From positions 1 through 64,000 of the forward strand of contig VRZD01000005.1 of the NCBI GenBank assembly GCA_016743235.1: DNA of 64,000 nt. The letters run 5' to 3'. Below the pieces are notes generated by a model. The model was not told where the DNA came from. It searched no databases and saw only the letters and a list, made by a program, of their open reading frames with translations. The translations under genes were made by a program, and so were the position numbers. Each line of letters begins with the position of its first letter. The first letter of the stretch is position 1. This DNA comes from Pantanalinema sp. GBBB05 (GTDB lineage: Bacteria > Cyanobacteriota > Cyanobacteriia > Leptolyngbyales > Leptolyngbyaceae). Shown here piece by piece: positions 27,683-36,128 of the stretch.

Positions 27683-28627
27683 ATGATGCCAAAAACTACT
27701 ACTGTCAATCCTAATTTGGTGTTGCCCGTAGGAACACAGGTGGTGAGCCGCATTGAGATCCTCAGCAACACAGCAGAATTGATTTGTCCCCAAGGGGCGG
27801 TCGGCGCGATCGTGAGATCGCCGGACGACAACTCCCATGCCTATCGGGTGCGCTTACCGAATGGGCAGGAGATCACTTTACGGCGCCACGAATTCACCAT
27901 TCGCAAGCATTTTCAACGGGAAGGGTTAGAGCCGACCGAGGATTGGTTAGCCGACTTTAATCTATATGATTCGGTGATCTATCGCTGTGTGGTTGGTTCC
28001 CGGGCTTATGGGTTGGATGACGAGAATTCTGATACCGATCGGCGCGGAATTTATCTGCCTCCAGCGGAATTGCATTGGTCACTGTACGGGGTGCCGGAAC
28101 AGTTAGAGAATAAATCCGCTCAGGAATGTTATTGGGAACTGCAAAAATTCCTGATTTTGGCATTAAAAGCCAATCCGAATGTGTTGGAGTGTCTCTATAC
28201 GCCACTGATTGAAACGGCATCCCCGATCGCCACTGAATTACTCTCAATTCGTCACATCTTTCTGTCGAAATTGGTTTATCAAACCTACAACAGCTATGTA
28301 ATTTCGCAGTTCAAAAAGCTGGAGCAAGATTTACGAATGAAAGGTGAAATTCGCTGGAAACATGCGATGCATCTGATCCGGTTATTGTTATCTGGCATTA
28401 CGGTATTGCGAGCAGGGTTTGTCCCAGTTCGAGTCGATGATTACCGCGATCGTCTATTAGCGATTAAGTATGAACACCTGACCTGGGAAGAAGTAAACGC
28501 TTGGCGATTGCAGTTACATCAAGACTTCGATCGCGCGTTTGCTGATACTCAACTGCCCGATCGCCCAGATTATGAGCAAGCCAATCTGTTCTTAATTCGT
28601 GCCCGTCATCATAGGGTGGAGCAGTGA
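27683..28627 (+). CDS. Polymerase-beta-type nucleotidyltransferase (RlaP/COG3541-like) with N-terminal beta-barrel
   Basis: A 314-aa protein. Residues about 10-90 look like a small SH3/KOW-type barrel (VGTQVVSRIEI, AVGAIVRSPDD, YRVRLPNGQEITLRRHEF). Residues about 100-230 carry the minimal nucleotidyltransferase motif VVGSRAYGLDDENSDTDRRG, where the two metal-binding Asp lie in SDTD, and NPNVLECLYTP of the COG3541 family. A helical C-terminus follows (KHAMHLIRLLLSGITVLRAG). Relatives act with RNA ligases in RNA repair (RlaP). No ligase is encoded here. A likely third carboxylate is Glu in CYWELQKF. It is paralogous to the gene at 29586. Confidence 0.8.
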   Translation: MMPKTTTVNPNLVLPVGTQVVSRIEILSNTAELICPQGAVGAIVRSPDDNSHAYRVRLPNGQEITLRRHEFTIRKHFQREGLEPTEDWLADFNLYDSVIYRCVVGSRAYGLDDENSDTDRRGIYLPPAELHWSLYGVPEQLENKSAQECYWELQKFLILALKANPNVLECLYTPLIETASPIATELLSIRHIFLSKLVYQTYNSYVISQFKKLEQDLRMKGEIRWKHAMHLIRLLLSGITVLRAGFVPVRVDDYRDRLLAIKYEHLTWEEVNAWRLQLHQDFDRAFADTQLPDRPDYEQANLFLIRARHHRVEQ

Positions 28628-28654
28628 TAGAATCACGTTCAACCGTTACATTTC

Positions 28655-29047
28655 ATGGGTATGCGTCCTGCATCAGGTGAACCTAATCCGCAAGAATTGC
28701 TGGCTGCCCTATTACAAGCGACCTCGCAGTTAGCGCAGTCAGCGAGCCAGCAAGATCAAAAACTCGATCGCTTGTCAGAGAAACTAGAGATTTTTGCTGA
28801 ACAGGTAAGTCGTTCTGCAAGCCAACAGGATCAAAAACTCGATCGGCTGTCAGAAAAACTAGAGATCTTGACGGATCAGATTGGTCGGTTGACTGAGCAG
28901 GGCCGAATGCTGGATATTCGCTTAGACCGAGTGGTAGTTGCGGCTGAAATGCAGGCAGAAACAGCCAAAGTACAAGCTGAAATGGCAAAAACTCAAGCTG
29001 AAAATGTGGCTCAGTTGCTAGCGATGCTCCATGGAAAGTCAGCTTAG
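28655..29047 (+). CDS. Coiled-coil protein with an internal 25-residue duplication
   Basis: A 130-aa protein predicted almost entirely helical. An 18-residue block, SASQQDQKLDRLSEKLEI, occurs twice exactly, offset by 25 residues, and the duplication is visible in the DNA as a 75-bp period. The rest is low-complexity Ala/Gln/Glu (AAEMQAETAKVQAEMAKTQAE). It resembles the small coiled-coil accessory proteins frequent in cyanobacteria. It lies 27 bp after the first nucleotidyltransferase gene, so it is probably in the same operon. It could tether or oligomerise that enzyme (inference). Confidence 0.72.
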   Translation: MGMRPASGEPNPQELLAALLQATSQLAQSASQQDQKLDRLSEKLEIFAEQVSRSASQQDQKLDRLSEKLEILTDQIGRLTEQGRMLDIRLDRVVVAAEMQAETAKVQAEMAKTQAENVAQLLAMLHGKSA

Positions 29048-29158
29048 TCTATGGTTGATTGGTTAAACGCGGCTGGGATTGGTCGTAACCGCGATCGCAT
29101 CCCATCAGCGTTTGATTGCACACAATCTCTGTTAAATAGTTAGCGATCGCATTTGATA

Positions 29159-29348
29159 CAAGCAGCTGCACTCTGTCATGTCACCACTCCCATTTCAATG
29201 GTCAGCCGCCACAATTCGATTGCCGCAGATTGCACTCCGTAATGTTAGCAGTCACAATTCAATAGTTGACTCTCACAATTAAATTGTGAGCCGCTACATT
29301 CCGTAATTTTACTAACCACGATTGATAATTCGCTGCTAACAACCAATT
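29159..29348. repeat. Second, degenerate array with a 21-bp period
   Basis: About nine units can be aligned at a period of 21 bp (one is 22 bp), with a loose pattern gt-agc-gtcacaattcaat. Clear units are 29180-29200, 29201-29221, 29244-29264, 29265-29285 and 29286-29306. The flanking ones are weaker. The shared period with the array at 17257-17529 is striking, but the core sequence differs. The array is not coding. Confidence 0.65.
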
Positions 29349-29585
29349 GTTGTGGCATACCTTTTTAAGCATTTAAGTGCACTCACCATACCACTCAGTT
29401 CAAATGATTCTATTCCTACGCTTAACTAACCATTTTTAACCAACTAAATAGTTGCTCGGCAGTCAAGTCCAAATCGATCGCAGCTAATCCAGATCCATAA
29501 TTCCCCAACTGCCAAAATATTAGTTTATTTCATCAACTCAATCCGTCATGTCCAATTTACTCACTTGTTTACGATAGGGAAATCG
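29349..29585. other. A/T-rich spacer before the second nucleotidyltransferase gene
   Basis: No ORF or clear hairpin. The region is A/T-rich and ends at the ATG of the 29586 gene. With the preceding array, it makes about 540 bp of non-coding DNA between the coiled-coil gene and the second nucleotidyltransferase gene. Confidence 0.4.
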
Positions 29586-30341
29586 ATGACCGTTGACCCC
29601 CGCTTATTTACGATCGCGGCTAACCAACCCTATCCGCTGTTATTTGCCACCATTAGCGGAGCCCATTTATATGGCTTCCCTTCACCAGATTCCGACTACG
29701 ATTTGCGGGGTGTGCATATCCTACCTATGACCGAAGTTGTTGGTTTAGACACCGGACGCGAAACGATCGAAGTCTCAACTCTGCAAGATGGCTTGGATCT
29801 CGATTTAGTCACCCATGACCTAAAAAAGTTTTTTGGCTTGCTACTCAAGAAAAATGGGTATGTCCTGGAGCAACTTTATTCTCCGTTGGTAGTGCATACA
29901 ACGCTCGAACATATGGAATTAATGGACATCGCCAAAGGCTGCATCACTCGCTACCATAGCCACCACTATCTCGGCTTTGTCCAAACCCAATGGCGCTTGT
30001 TTGAGCGCGAACACCCCCCGCGTGTGAAGCCATTACTATATGTTTATCGAGTATTACTGACTGGCATTTATTTGATGCAAACGGGCAGAGTGGAAGCGAA
30101 TCTGCTAGAACTCAATCAAGTCTTTCAATTGCCCTACATTCCTGATTTAATTGCTCAAAAGTTAGCCGGAGCAGAAAAATCCGTATTGCCCCAGGCAGAC
30201 CTGGAATTTTATCGGCAGGAACGCGATCGGTTAATTCAAGCCCTCGAAGTGGCGAGCCACAATAGTCATTTACCCGAAGCACCCACAGCGAAACCCGCCT
30301 TAAATGACTTGCTGATTCGGCTGAGATTAGCCACTGGATAA
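29586..30341 (+). CDS. Second polymerase-beta-type nucleotidyltransferase (RlaP/COG3541-like)
   Basis: A 251-aa protein. The nucleotidyltransferase signature is ISGAHLYGFPSPDSDYDLRG (metal Asp residues in SDYD). The third acidic strand is readable as DGLDLDLVTHDLKKF, and the family block NGYVLEQLYSP follows. A helical C-terminal half includes KPLLYVYRVLLTGIYLMQTGR. It matches the 27683 protein in domain order but lacks that protein's N-terminal barrel. I chose the ATG at 29586 because the longer frame needs a TTG start. map begins 51 bp downstream. The two enzymes may act on different RNA or nucleotide substrates, which sequence alone cannot show. Confidence 0.8.
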   Translation: MTVDPRLFTIAANQPYPLLFATISGAHLYGFPSPDSDYDLRGVHILPMTEVVGLDTGRETIEVSTLQDGLDLDLVTHDLKKFFGLLLKKNGYVLEQLYSPLVVHTTLEHMELMDIAKGCITRYHSHHYLGFVQTQWRLFEREHPPRVKPLLYVYRVLLTGIYLMQTGRVEANLLELNQVFQLPYIPDLIAQKLAGAEKSVLPQADLEFYRQERDRLIQALEVASHNSHLPEAPTAKPALNDLLIRLRLATG

Positions 30342-30392
30342 ACTGCTTACGGCTACAACCTGTCACTCCCACACACAGTAGAATAGAAACCT

Positions 30393-31166
30393 ATGGAAAC
30401 TGAAGTCATTACGCTCCTCTCTCAGCGCGAAATCGAAAAAATGCGCCGCGCCGGTCATCTAGCCGGGCAACTTTTACATCATCTAGAGCCGCTGGTCAAG
30501 CCAGGGGTCAGCACCCTGGAATTGAACGATGAAGCCGAACGTTGGACCCAAGCCCATGGAGCCAAAAGTGCGCCATTAGGCTACAAAGGCTTCCCTAAAT
30601 CAATTTGTACCAGCGTCAACGAAGTGGTGTGTCACGGTATTCCTAATGCAAAACACATCCTGCAAGATGGCGACATCATCAACATCGACGTCACCCTGAT
30701 TGTCGATGGCTATCATGGCGATACCTCGAAAATGTATTTCGTCGGTGAACCATCACCCGTCGCCCGTCGCTTAGTCGAAGTCACCGATAAATGTCGGTAT
30801 TTGGGGATTCAAGCCGTGAAGCCAGGTGCCAAGATTGGCGATATTGGCGCCGCCATTCAGGAATACGCTGAATCGCAAGGGTTTTCGGTGGTACAAGATT
30901 TTGTTGGTCACGGCATTAGTAATATCTTCCACACCGCCCCCCAAGTCCCTCATTACGGTAAAGCCGGAACGGGTCGCCGCTTACGTCCGGGGATGGTGTT
31001 CACGATCGAACCCATGATCAACGAAGGGACTTGGGAAGTCGAAGTTTTAGACGACGACTGGACTGCTGTGACGAAGGATCGCAAGCTCTCCGCGCAGTTT
31101 GAACATACGATCGCCGTCACCGAAGATGGCTATGAGATCCTCACACCCTATCCTGGGGATGCCTAA
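30393..31166 (+). CDS. map: Type I methionine aminopeptidase
   Basis: Removes the N-terminal Met from nascent proteins using two divalent metals. The 257-aa product has the complete pita-bread fold. Metal ligands lie in IIVDVTLIVDGYHGDTSKMY-type strands (Asp, Asp), in GHGISNIFHTAPQVPHYG (His), in FTIEPMINEG (Glu) and in SAQFEHTIAVTEDG (Glu). The substrate-site His is in CHGIPN. No N-terminal zinc-finger extension is present, as expected for a bacterial form. The stop overlaps the start of the next gene by 8 bp. Confidence 0.97.
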   Translation: METEVITLLSQREIEKMRRAGHLAGQLLHHLEPLVKPGVSTLELNDEAERWTQAHGAKSAPLGYKGFPKSICTSVNEVVCHGIPNAKHILQDGDIINIDVTLIVDGYHGDTSKMYFVGEPSPVARRLVEVTDKCRYLGIQAVKPGAKIGDIGAAIQEYAESQGFSVVQDFVGHGISNIFHTAPQVPHYGKAGTGRRLRPGMVFTIEPMINEGTWEVEVLDDDWTAVTKDRKLSAQFEHTIAVTEDGYEILTPYPGDA

Positions 31167-31761
31167 CCTCGATCGGCTGACGCAACAAATTCAGTTTGTG
31201 ATCGAAATTGATCAACTGAAAACCGTCCTGCGTCAAACGCTACTTACCGATGCCTCCCGCCAGGAGAATACGGCGGAACACTCCTGGCACATTGCCATGA
31301 TGGCGATCGTCCTGGCAGAATACGCGCCTGTGCCCGTTGATTTGCTGCATGTGATTAAACTCCTGCTCGTCCATGATCTAGTAGAAATCGACGCAGGTGA
31401 TACCTTTTGCTACGACGTTCAGGGCAATCAGAGCAAGCGAGAGCGCGAGTTGCAAGCCGCCGATCGAGTGTTTGGCTTGTTACCTCCTGATCAAGCGCAG
31501 GAAATCCGATCGCTATGGGATGAATTTGAAGCGCAGATTACGCCTGATGCTCAGTTCGCCGCTTGCCTCGATCGGCTGCAACCCTTACTCAATAATTGGC
31601 AAACGCAGGGTCATAGCTGGCGTAAACATGGCATTACCCGCGATTTAGTCCTGCATCGCATGTCACCGCTGCAAACCGGGGCACCCACACTGTGGGAGTT
31701 TGTCGAACAGATGGTTGAGGAATGCGTTGCCGCTGGCTACTTACAAGGCGAATCCAGTTGA
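31159..31761 (+). CDS. HD-domain phosphohydrolase (HDDC2/YfbR-like)
   Basis: A 200-aa soluble protein of the HD superfamily of metal-dependent phosphohydrolases. Family members such as YfbR act as 5'-deoxynucleotidases. Metal-ligand motifs are visible in NTAEHSWHIAMMA, LLVHDLVEIDAGDT and a later Asp in FAACLDRLQPLL. The start ATG at 31159 overlaps the map stop, giving translational coupling. The longer frame inside map is rejected. The substrate is not determined. Confidence 0.85.
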   Translation: MPNLDRLTQQIQFVIEIDQLKTVLRQTLLTDASRQENTAEHSWHIAMMAIVLAEYAPVPVDLLHVIKLLLVHDLVEIDAGDTFCYDVQGNQSKRERELQAADRVFGLLPPDQAQEIRSLWDEFEAQITPDAQFAACLDRLQPLLNNWQTQGHSWRKHGITRDLVLHRMSPLQTGAPTLWEFVEQMVEECVAAGYLQGESS

Positions 31762-32492
31762 GGCATTGGGCTGAACACCGATCAGTGTGCCTGCTCAGAG
31801 GCAAGTTGCACTAACTACCACCGCGATCGCCCCTTCAGTTCTTGTTTCTGACTCACCCCTTCAGCCAACCTTGTATTACTAGATTTATGCAAATATGTAC
31901 TTTTTTAAGCACAAATAAACTTCTACTAAAGGCACTGTTCTTCTAAATAGTTGGTGCTAATCTAATAAGTAGGACACAGAGAGAAGCAGAATCTCTTAAA
32001 CGGTAGGGCTTTCGGGATTGTGTCTCCCCTCCCAAAGTCACTGTAACCTCCAGGTTTGTGGTAGACCAGTTGTTCACTAAACTTCGTCATATCACCCTAC
32101 TGCGTTAATTAACGTAACGCATCTTGAGCCAGCGTTTACTGGCTGATTTCACTGAACATTTCCACAACTGATTACTTCCACTAAGACCTATTGACTTTGT
32201 ACATTCGTGCTAAGGAGGAGGAAAAGGAAGGACGTTGTTTGTTCTGGTTGGTTACAGCATTTGTTGTTGAGTACACCATTAGTTAGTTCTTATCTTCAAT
32301 CATTACATTTCAAGCATGAGTCTGGCAGCCGTCTGTCAGACTCATTAGCTTTAAACCGCCCAACTATGTTGGTTTGAAAAGTATTTTTACCACCCATCAT
32401 CTATCCATTTAAGTAAATATTTCTGTGCCATTTGACCCACTCGAAAATAGCTTCGATAAGCTAAATACAGGGATTGAATGAGGTCATAACGT
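31762..32492. other. 731-bp non-coding region with several potential RNA hairpins
   Basis: No ORF is supported. Possible stems are gacaca/tgtgtc (31973-31978 with 32019-32024) enclosing agaga/tctct (31980-31984 with 31992-31996), the 9-bp perfect inverted repeat atgagtctg/cagactcat (32316-32345), and ccaac/gttgg (32360-32372). An agccag/ctggct stem also occurs near 32130. The region could hold a small RNA or a long 5' leader for the 32493 gene. Confidence 0.35.
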
Positions 32493-33002
32493 ATGATTAC
32501 TGTTCCACAAGAGAATTCTATTCGCTTTGGATGGCAAAGAATTCTTTCACTCACATTATTGTTTTGGTTGAGTGGCACTGTGATTTTAGATGGCGTGATT
32601 ATGCCCTCTCTATATCTGTCTGGCATGATGGTAGAACCCGGATTTGCTTCAGCTGGTTACTCGCTATTCTGGGTATTCAATCGGTTGGAATTATTATGTG
32701 CCGCGATCGTGTTAACCGCCGCTTTTGTGTTGCATTACACTCATCCGATCGGTGAACGATTTCACCAAACCATTAGCTTCCTTGCCATTTTGCTATTAGG
32801 AATTGTTAGTGTGGATACCTATTGGTTGACACCTCACATGAGTGCCCTCGGTGCCCAATTGAATTTGTTTGCGGCGGCTGCCGAAATTCCTACAGGTATG
32901 AATCAACTCCATGTGAGTTATTGGGTGTTAGAACTGATCAAACTAACAGCAGGTTTGACCCTATTCAAATTAATCGATCGCTCTGAACAATCACCGATTT
33001 AG
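32493..33002 (+). CDS. Four-helix membrane protein, DUF4149/TMEM205-like
   Basis: A 169-aa integral membrane protein with four predicted helices (about residues 14-35, 58-82, 91-110 and 140-160). Conserved-looking features are an Asp/Pro-containing first loop (VILDGVIMPSLYLSGMM) and FNRLELLCAAIVLTAAF. These resemble the DUF4149/TMEM205 fold, a family of unknown function, but I assign this loosely. It has a long upstream region and stands alone. Confidence 0.6.
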   Translation: MITVPQENSIRFGWQRILSLTLLFWLSGTVILDGVIMPSLYLSGMMVEPGFASAGYSLFWVFNRLELLCAAIVLTAAFVLHYTHPIGERFHQTISFLAILLLGIVSVDTYWLTPHMSALGAQLNLFAAAAEIPTGMNQLHVSYWVLELIKLTAGLTLFKLIDRSEQSPI

Positions 33003-33177
33003 CCATTTAGTTAGGCAGATCATCTCCTTTGTAACAACCAACGATGCAGGATAGAGAATTTGCTTTAACCTGCATCGTTTACTGTCAATATGCTGATGAT
33101 TCTTGGTTTCCGACCCACGGCAAGCCGCTATTCTTGCTAGGATGAAGAATATGAACAATCTTTAACCTGGCTGACTC

Positions 33178-33654
33178 ATGTCGTCTTCTTTAGGGAATCT
33201 CCGCGATCTTTACCAGCAAGTCATTCTCGAACGCTACAAAAAACCGCGCCATCGAGGCAAAACAGATCCTGTCGATCGCTATCAAAAGGGGCATAATCCT
33301 TCCTGCGGCGACACGATCGAGTTAACGCTGAAACTGAATGCTGCCGGGGATACGATTGATGCAGTGAAGTTTGAAGGGGAAGGCTGCGCGATCGCAATGG
33401 CTTCCGCCGATCTGATGGCAGAAGCGTTAACGGGTCGCCCGATCGCTGAAGCGCTAGAAATGGTGCAGCGATTTCAGAACATGATGCAAGGACAGGAAGA
33501 ATTTCCCCAGGAATTCCGTAAACTGAATGTAATGCAAGGCGTGTCGCAGTTTCCAGTCCGAATTAAGTGTGCGACGCTGACCTGGCATACGTTAAAGGCA
33601 GCCTTAGAAGCTGCCGAGCCTGGAGAAACCGATCACTTTATCAGTAACGAGTAG
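33178..33654 (+). CDS. sufU: SufU-type iron-sulfur cluster assembly scaffold/sulfur acceptor
   Basis: A 158-aa NifU/IscU-like protein that takes sulfur from a SufS-type cysteine desulfurase for Fe-S cluster assembly. The three metal-binding cysteines are in HNPSCGDTIEL, EGEGCAIAMASA and VRIKCATLTWHT. The 18-20-residue insertion between the second and third (EALEMVQRFQNMMQGQEEF) is diagnostic of SufU rather than IscU. It is monocistronic here, with no other suf gene in the window. The start ATG is at 33178. Confidence 0.9.
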   Translation: MSSSLGNLRDLYQQVILERYKKPRHRGKTDPVDRYQKGHNPSCGDTIELTLKLNAAGDTIDAVKFEGEGCAIAMASADLMAEALTGRPIAEALEMVQRFQNMMQGQEEFPQEFRKLNVMQGVSQFPVRIKCATLTWHTLKAALEAAEPGETDHFISNE

Positions 33655-33724
33655 ACAGTTCCACTGCATTTTGTCGCTCAGGAGCCAGGAACGTCAGGGC
33701 ATCCGACTCCTGATGCGGTTTAAC

Positions 33725-35173
33725 CTACTGCCAACCCCGCCAGGGACTAATTTCAGCCCGACCATCCGGAGCCACAAACACCACCTTAAACAGAGCAAAC
33801 GGCTCTTGTGCGGCACCCGTGTTGCCATCGGCCTCTGGTTTACCCAGTTTGGCAAACGGCGTCTCCTGCACTTGATCCGTTGCCACCTGATTTTCTGGCT
33901 GGTAGCTGATGATCGTGCCGTCCGGCTTCACCCGCACTCGATACACCAAGTCCTCGCTAAAGGTAGGAGTGCCTTGCCAGTTTTGGTTAATCTGCTCCTT
34001 CAGCTTCGGTAGGATCTCTTCCAGTTGGGCAGCTTCAGTAATCTCTGTCCCTGTCCCTGCTACTGGCTCAGTCATCACCTCTTTCCAAGGAGCCACTTCT
34101 AGCCCACCGCTAGCCGTAAATAGCACCTTATATTGGGCGATCGGTTCGGTTGCAGGAGCCGCTTCTGGAGCTGGGATAGTTAATAAATCCAACAATGGCG
34201 TTTGTTTCGCATAGCTAGCCGCGGCGGGATTCACTGGCTTATACCCCACAATCTCACCGTTCTCACGAACTCCTAAGCGATACACCAGGTCTTGAGGAAT
34301 TGATCGCGATTGCCACGCCTGATCAATCTTGTCATAAAGTTGTTGGCGTAACGAGTCTACCTGCGCTGGATCGCTAATTTCGGGAGCAGCTGTTAACGGA
34401 GCTGCCAAGGCTGCCAGTTGCGGATCAGAGCTAGCTGCGGGGCTAGGACTAGCTGCCGTTGGGGCTTGAGTCGATGTTGGTTTTGGTGAGCCATCCGGTG
34501 ACGGAGATGCTCCTGGCTTCGTATTAGCGGCTTTAAATGCTGCACAACCTGGATCATCTGGGCGTAGACAAGTCGGCTCTTTCACTTTAGGCACCCCTAA
34601 GAATGACAGAGCGACCGCGGCGGCAGCTAAGCTAGATAACCCGATCGCAGCTGGCACCACTTGTTTAGAGGCGGTTACAGAACGAGCGACAGCATGCTTC
34701 GAGAGTGGTTTGAGATTAAAGGCTAGATCCGGTAAGGTGCGAGTATCTGCCAAAAACTGATCGATCGCTTCAACCAGATCAAACAGTTGGACAGTACTTA
34801 AGTGAATCTGTTGCATCGCTTGGACTGTTCCCCCCGAGCTAGGAGTGGCAACAGGCGATCGCACACTTAAACGATGGGTTTGGTGACTCAGGTGCTGCAA
34901 TTGCACCAGTGCAGTCTCATCCTTCGCAAAATGGGCACTATGTAACCCACTCAATAATTCTTGGGCATAGTGGTTAACGGTTTTAACTAACGCTTCAAAA
35001 AATTCCCGCCCACCACTTAACGGCTTTTCCTGACCAGAAAGATAGCACTCCGCATTAATCAAAATCGACATTAATGGGCGCGGGTCAGTCGGGGCGATCG
35101 CGACGGTACCATCCCCTAATCCCTCTAAAATTAGGGTGCAGTTCGGTAAGCTGTATTGACGCTGAATTGTCAT
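33725..35173 (-). CDS. DUF4335 domain protein (cyanobacteria-specific)
   Basis: A 482-aa protein of unknown function. The N-terminal DUF4335 region begins MTIQRQYSLPNCTLILEGL. One membrane helix lies at about residues 175-195 (VPAAIGLSSLAAAAVALSFLGV). A Pro/Ser/Thr-rich linker follows at about 205-250 (GASPSPDGSPKPTSTQAPTA). Beyond it are two homologous repeats of about 100 residues. Each starts with a (L/I)-Q-x-Y/N-x-K/Q-W-like helix, then DLVYR(L/V), and ends in APW or SPW. The C-terminal part is probably exported. Its ATG overlaps the upstream DUF3038 stop by 4 bp, and the pair is a conserved cyanobacterial two-gene unit. Confidence 0.85.
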   Translation of the reverse strand: MTIQRQYSLPNCTLILEGLGDGTVAIAPTDPRPLMSILINAECYLSGQEKPLSGGREFFEALVKTVNHYAQELLSGLHSAHFAKDETALVQLQHLSHQTHRLSVRSPVATPSSGGTVQAMQQIHLSTVQLFDLVEAIDQFLADTRTLPDLAFNLKPLSKHAVARSVTASKQVVPAAIGLSSLAAAAVALSFLGVPKVKEPTCLRPDDPGCAAFKAANTKPGASPSPDGSPKPTSTQAPTAASPSPAASSDPQLAALAAPLTAAPEISDPAQVDSLRQQLYDKIDQAWQSRSIPQDLVYRLGVRENGEIVGYKPVNPAAASYAKQTPLLDLLTIPAPEAAPATEPIAQYKVLFTASGGLEVAPWKEVMTEPVAGTGTEITEAAQLEEILPKLKEQINQNWQGTPTFSEDLVYRVRVKPDGTIISYQPENQVATDQVQETPFAKLGKPEADGNTGAAQEPFALFKVVFVAPDGRAEISPWRGWQ

Positions 35174-35787
35174 GCTACTTCCCCATCAAACAAACTGACC
35201 CAAAAGCGCTGCATCCCATAGGTCCCTGTACAAAATAACAATTGAGCGAGTAAATCCATCGCTAACTGATTCAGTTTCTCATCCGATTCATACGCCGCTA
35301 CGGCAGCTCGACGGGGGTTCATCCGCGATCGAAAGTGTGCCCGAAACCGCTCTAAATAATCATTCAACCGGAAGTGGTGCTCTACGGATAAGTTCTTCTC
35401 AGTCAGTTGTTGATGTGCCATTAATAACTGACGAATCAATACCGTCAACCGCTTGGCTAAATGACATCCGACCACAACCAGAGCCTTGCCTTCGACCAAG
35501 GACAGCCCCCGTCGCTGGTTAAACCGTCGCAACGGGTTGGTATTGCGTAATCGCCACAACGTGACCCGGTTCTTAATAATCTCTTGAAGTTCCAGTTCGT
35601 GTGCCATCATCAGAATGGCTTCGGAGCTACCAAGCTCTAAGGCTTCGATCGCCAACAGCATGAGATCAATATGGGTACGTGCTCGCCTTGGGCAAGACTC
35701 CTCTGCCAAGGGTGGATTCGGCAGACTCTCCAAAATAAACGGGATGCTTGGCTGGGCAGGAAGACTGTTCAATTGCATGACATTCAC
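35170..35787 (-). CDS. DUF3038 domain protein (cyanobacteria-specific)
   Basis: A 205-aa soluble, mainly helical protein of the DUF3038 family, unknown in function. The family block RRARTHIDLMLLAIEALELG follows an N-terminal PFILESLPNPPL. The middle has RVTLWRLRNTNPLRRFNQRR. It is translationally coupled (ATGA overlap) to the DUF4335 gene, a pairing seen widely in cyanobacteria, so the two products probably act together. The start is the ATG at 35787. Confidence 0.85.
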   Translation of the reverse strand: MNVMQLNSLPAQPSIPFILESLPNPPLAEESCPRRARTHIDLMLLAIEALELGSSEAILMMAHELELQEIIKNRVTLWRLRNTNPLRRFNQRRGLSLVEGKALVVVGCHLAKRLTVLIRQLLMAHQQLTEKNLSVEHHFRLNDYLERFRAHFRSRMNPRRAAVAAYESDEKLNQLAMDLLAQLLFCTGTYGMQRFWVSLFDGEVA

Positions 35788-36128
35788 GAAAGGACAGAGT
35801 ATGACTGAGTTGTCAAGGAATCAGACTCAGCAACCAGGTGTGGGCAGTTCAGGCATACTTAGCGTAATGTAGAACTTGCAACCTTATAGTGTACGATTTC
35901 TCGGTTCTACATCACATCACGACAAAAATTCATCAGAGGTTCCTGATAATAATCCTTACACCCTACACTTAGTTTCTCCAGGATGGATCAGCCTAGTTAA
36001 AGAATTCCAGATTCTCTTATAGCCATCCTATCGAGATTTCGTGATCTGGTTCGGCAGGCAATTTTATAATCATGCCCCTTGATCAATTTACCCAAATATG
36101 GGTGGATACCGCACTAATTGCTGGCAAA
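35788..36128. other. Intergenic region upstream of DUF3038
   Basis: A 341-bp stretch without a gene. On the minus strand it is the promoter region of the DUF3038-DUF4335 operon and the 3' flank of the histidine kinase gene. No convincing promoter boxes, hairpin or repeat were identified. Confidence 0.35.

Noticed and set aside
32387..32626. 79-aa minus-strand ORF overlapping the four-helix protein
   Set aside because: It mostly overlaps a well-formed membrane-protein gene and shows no family match.
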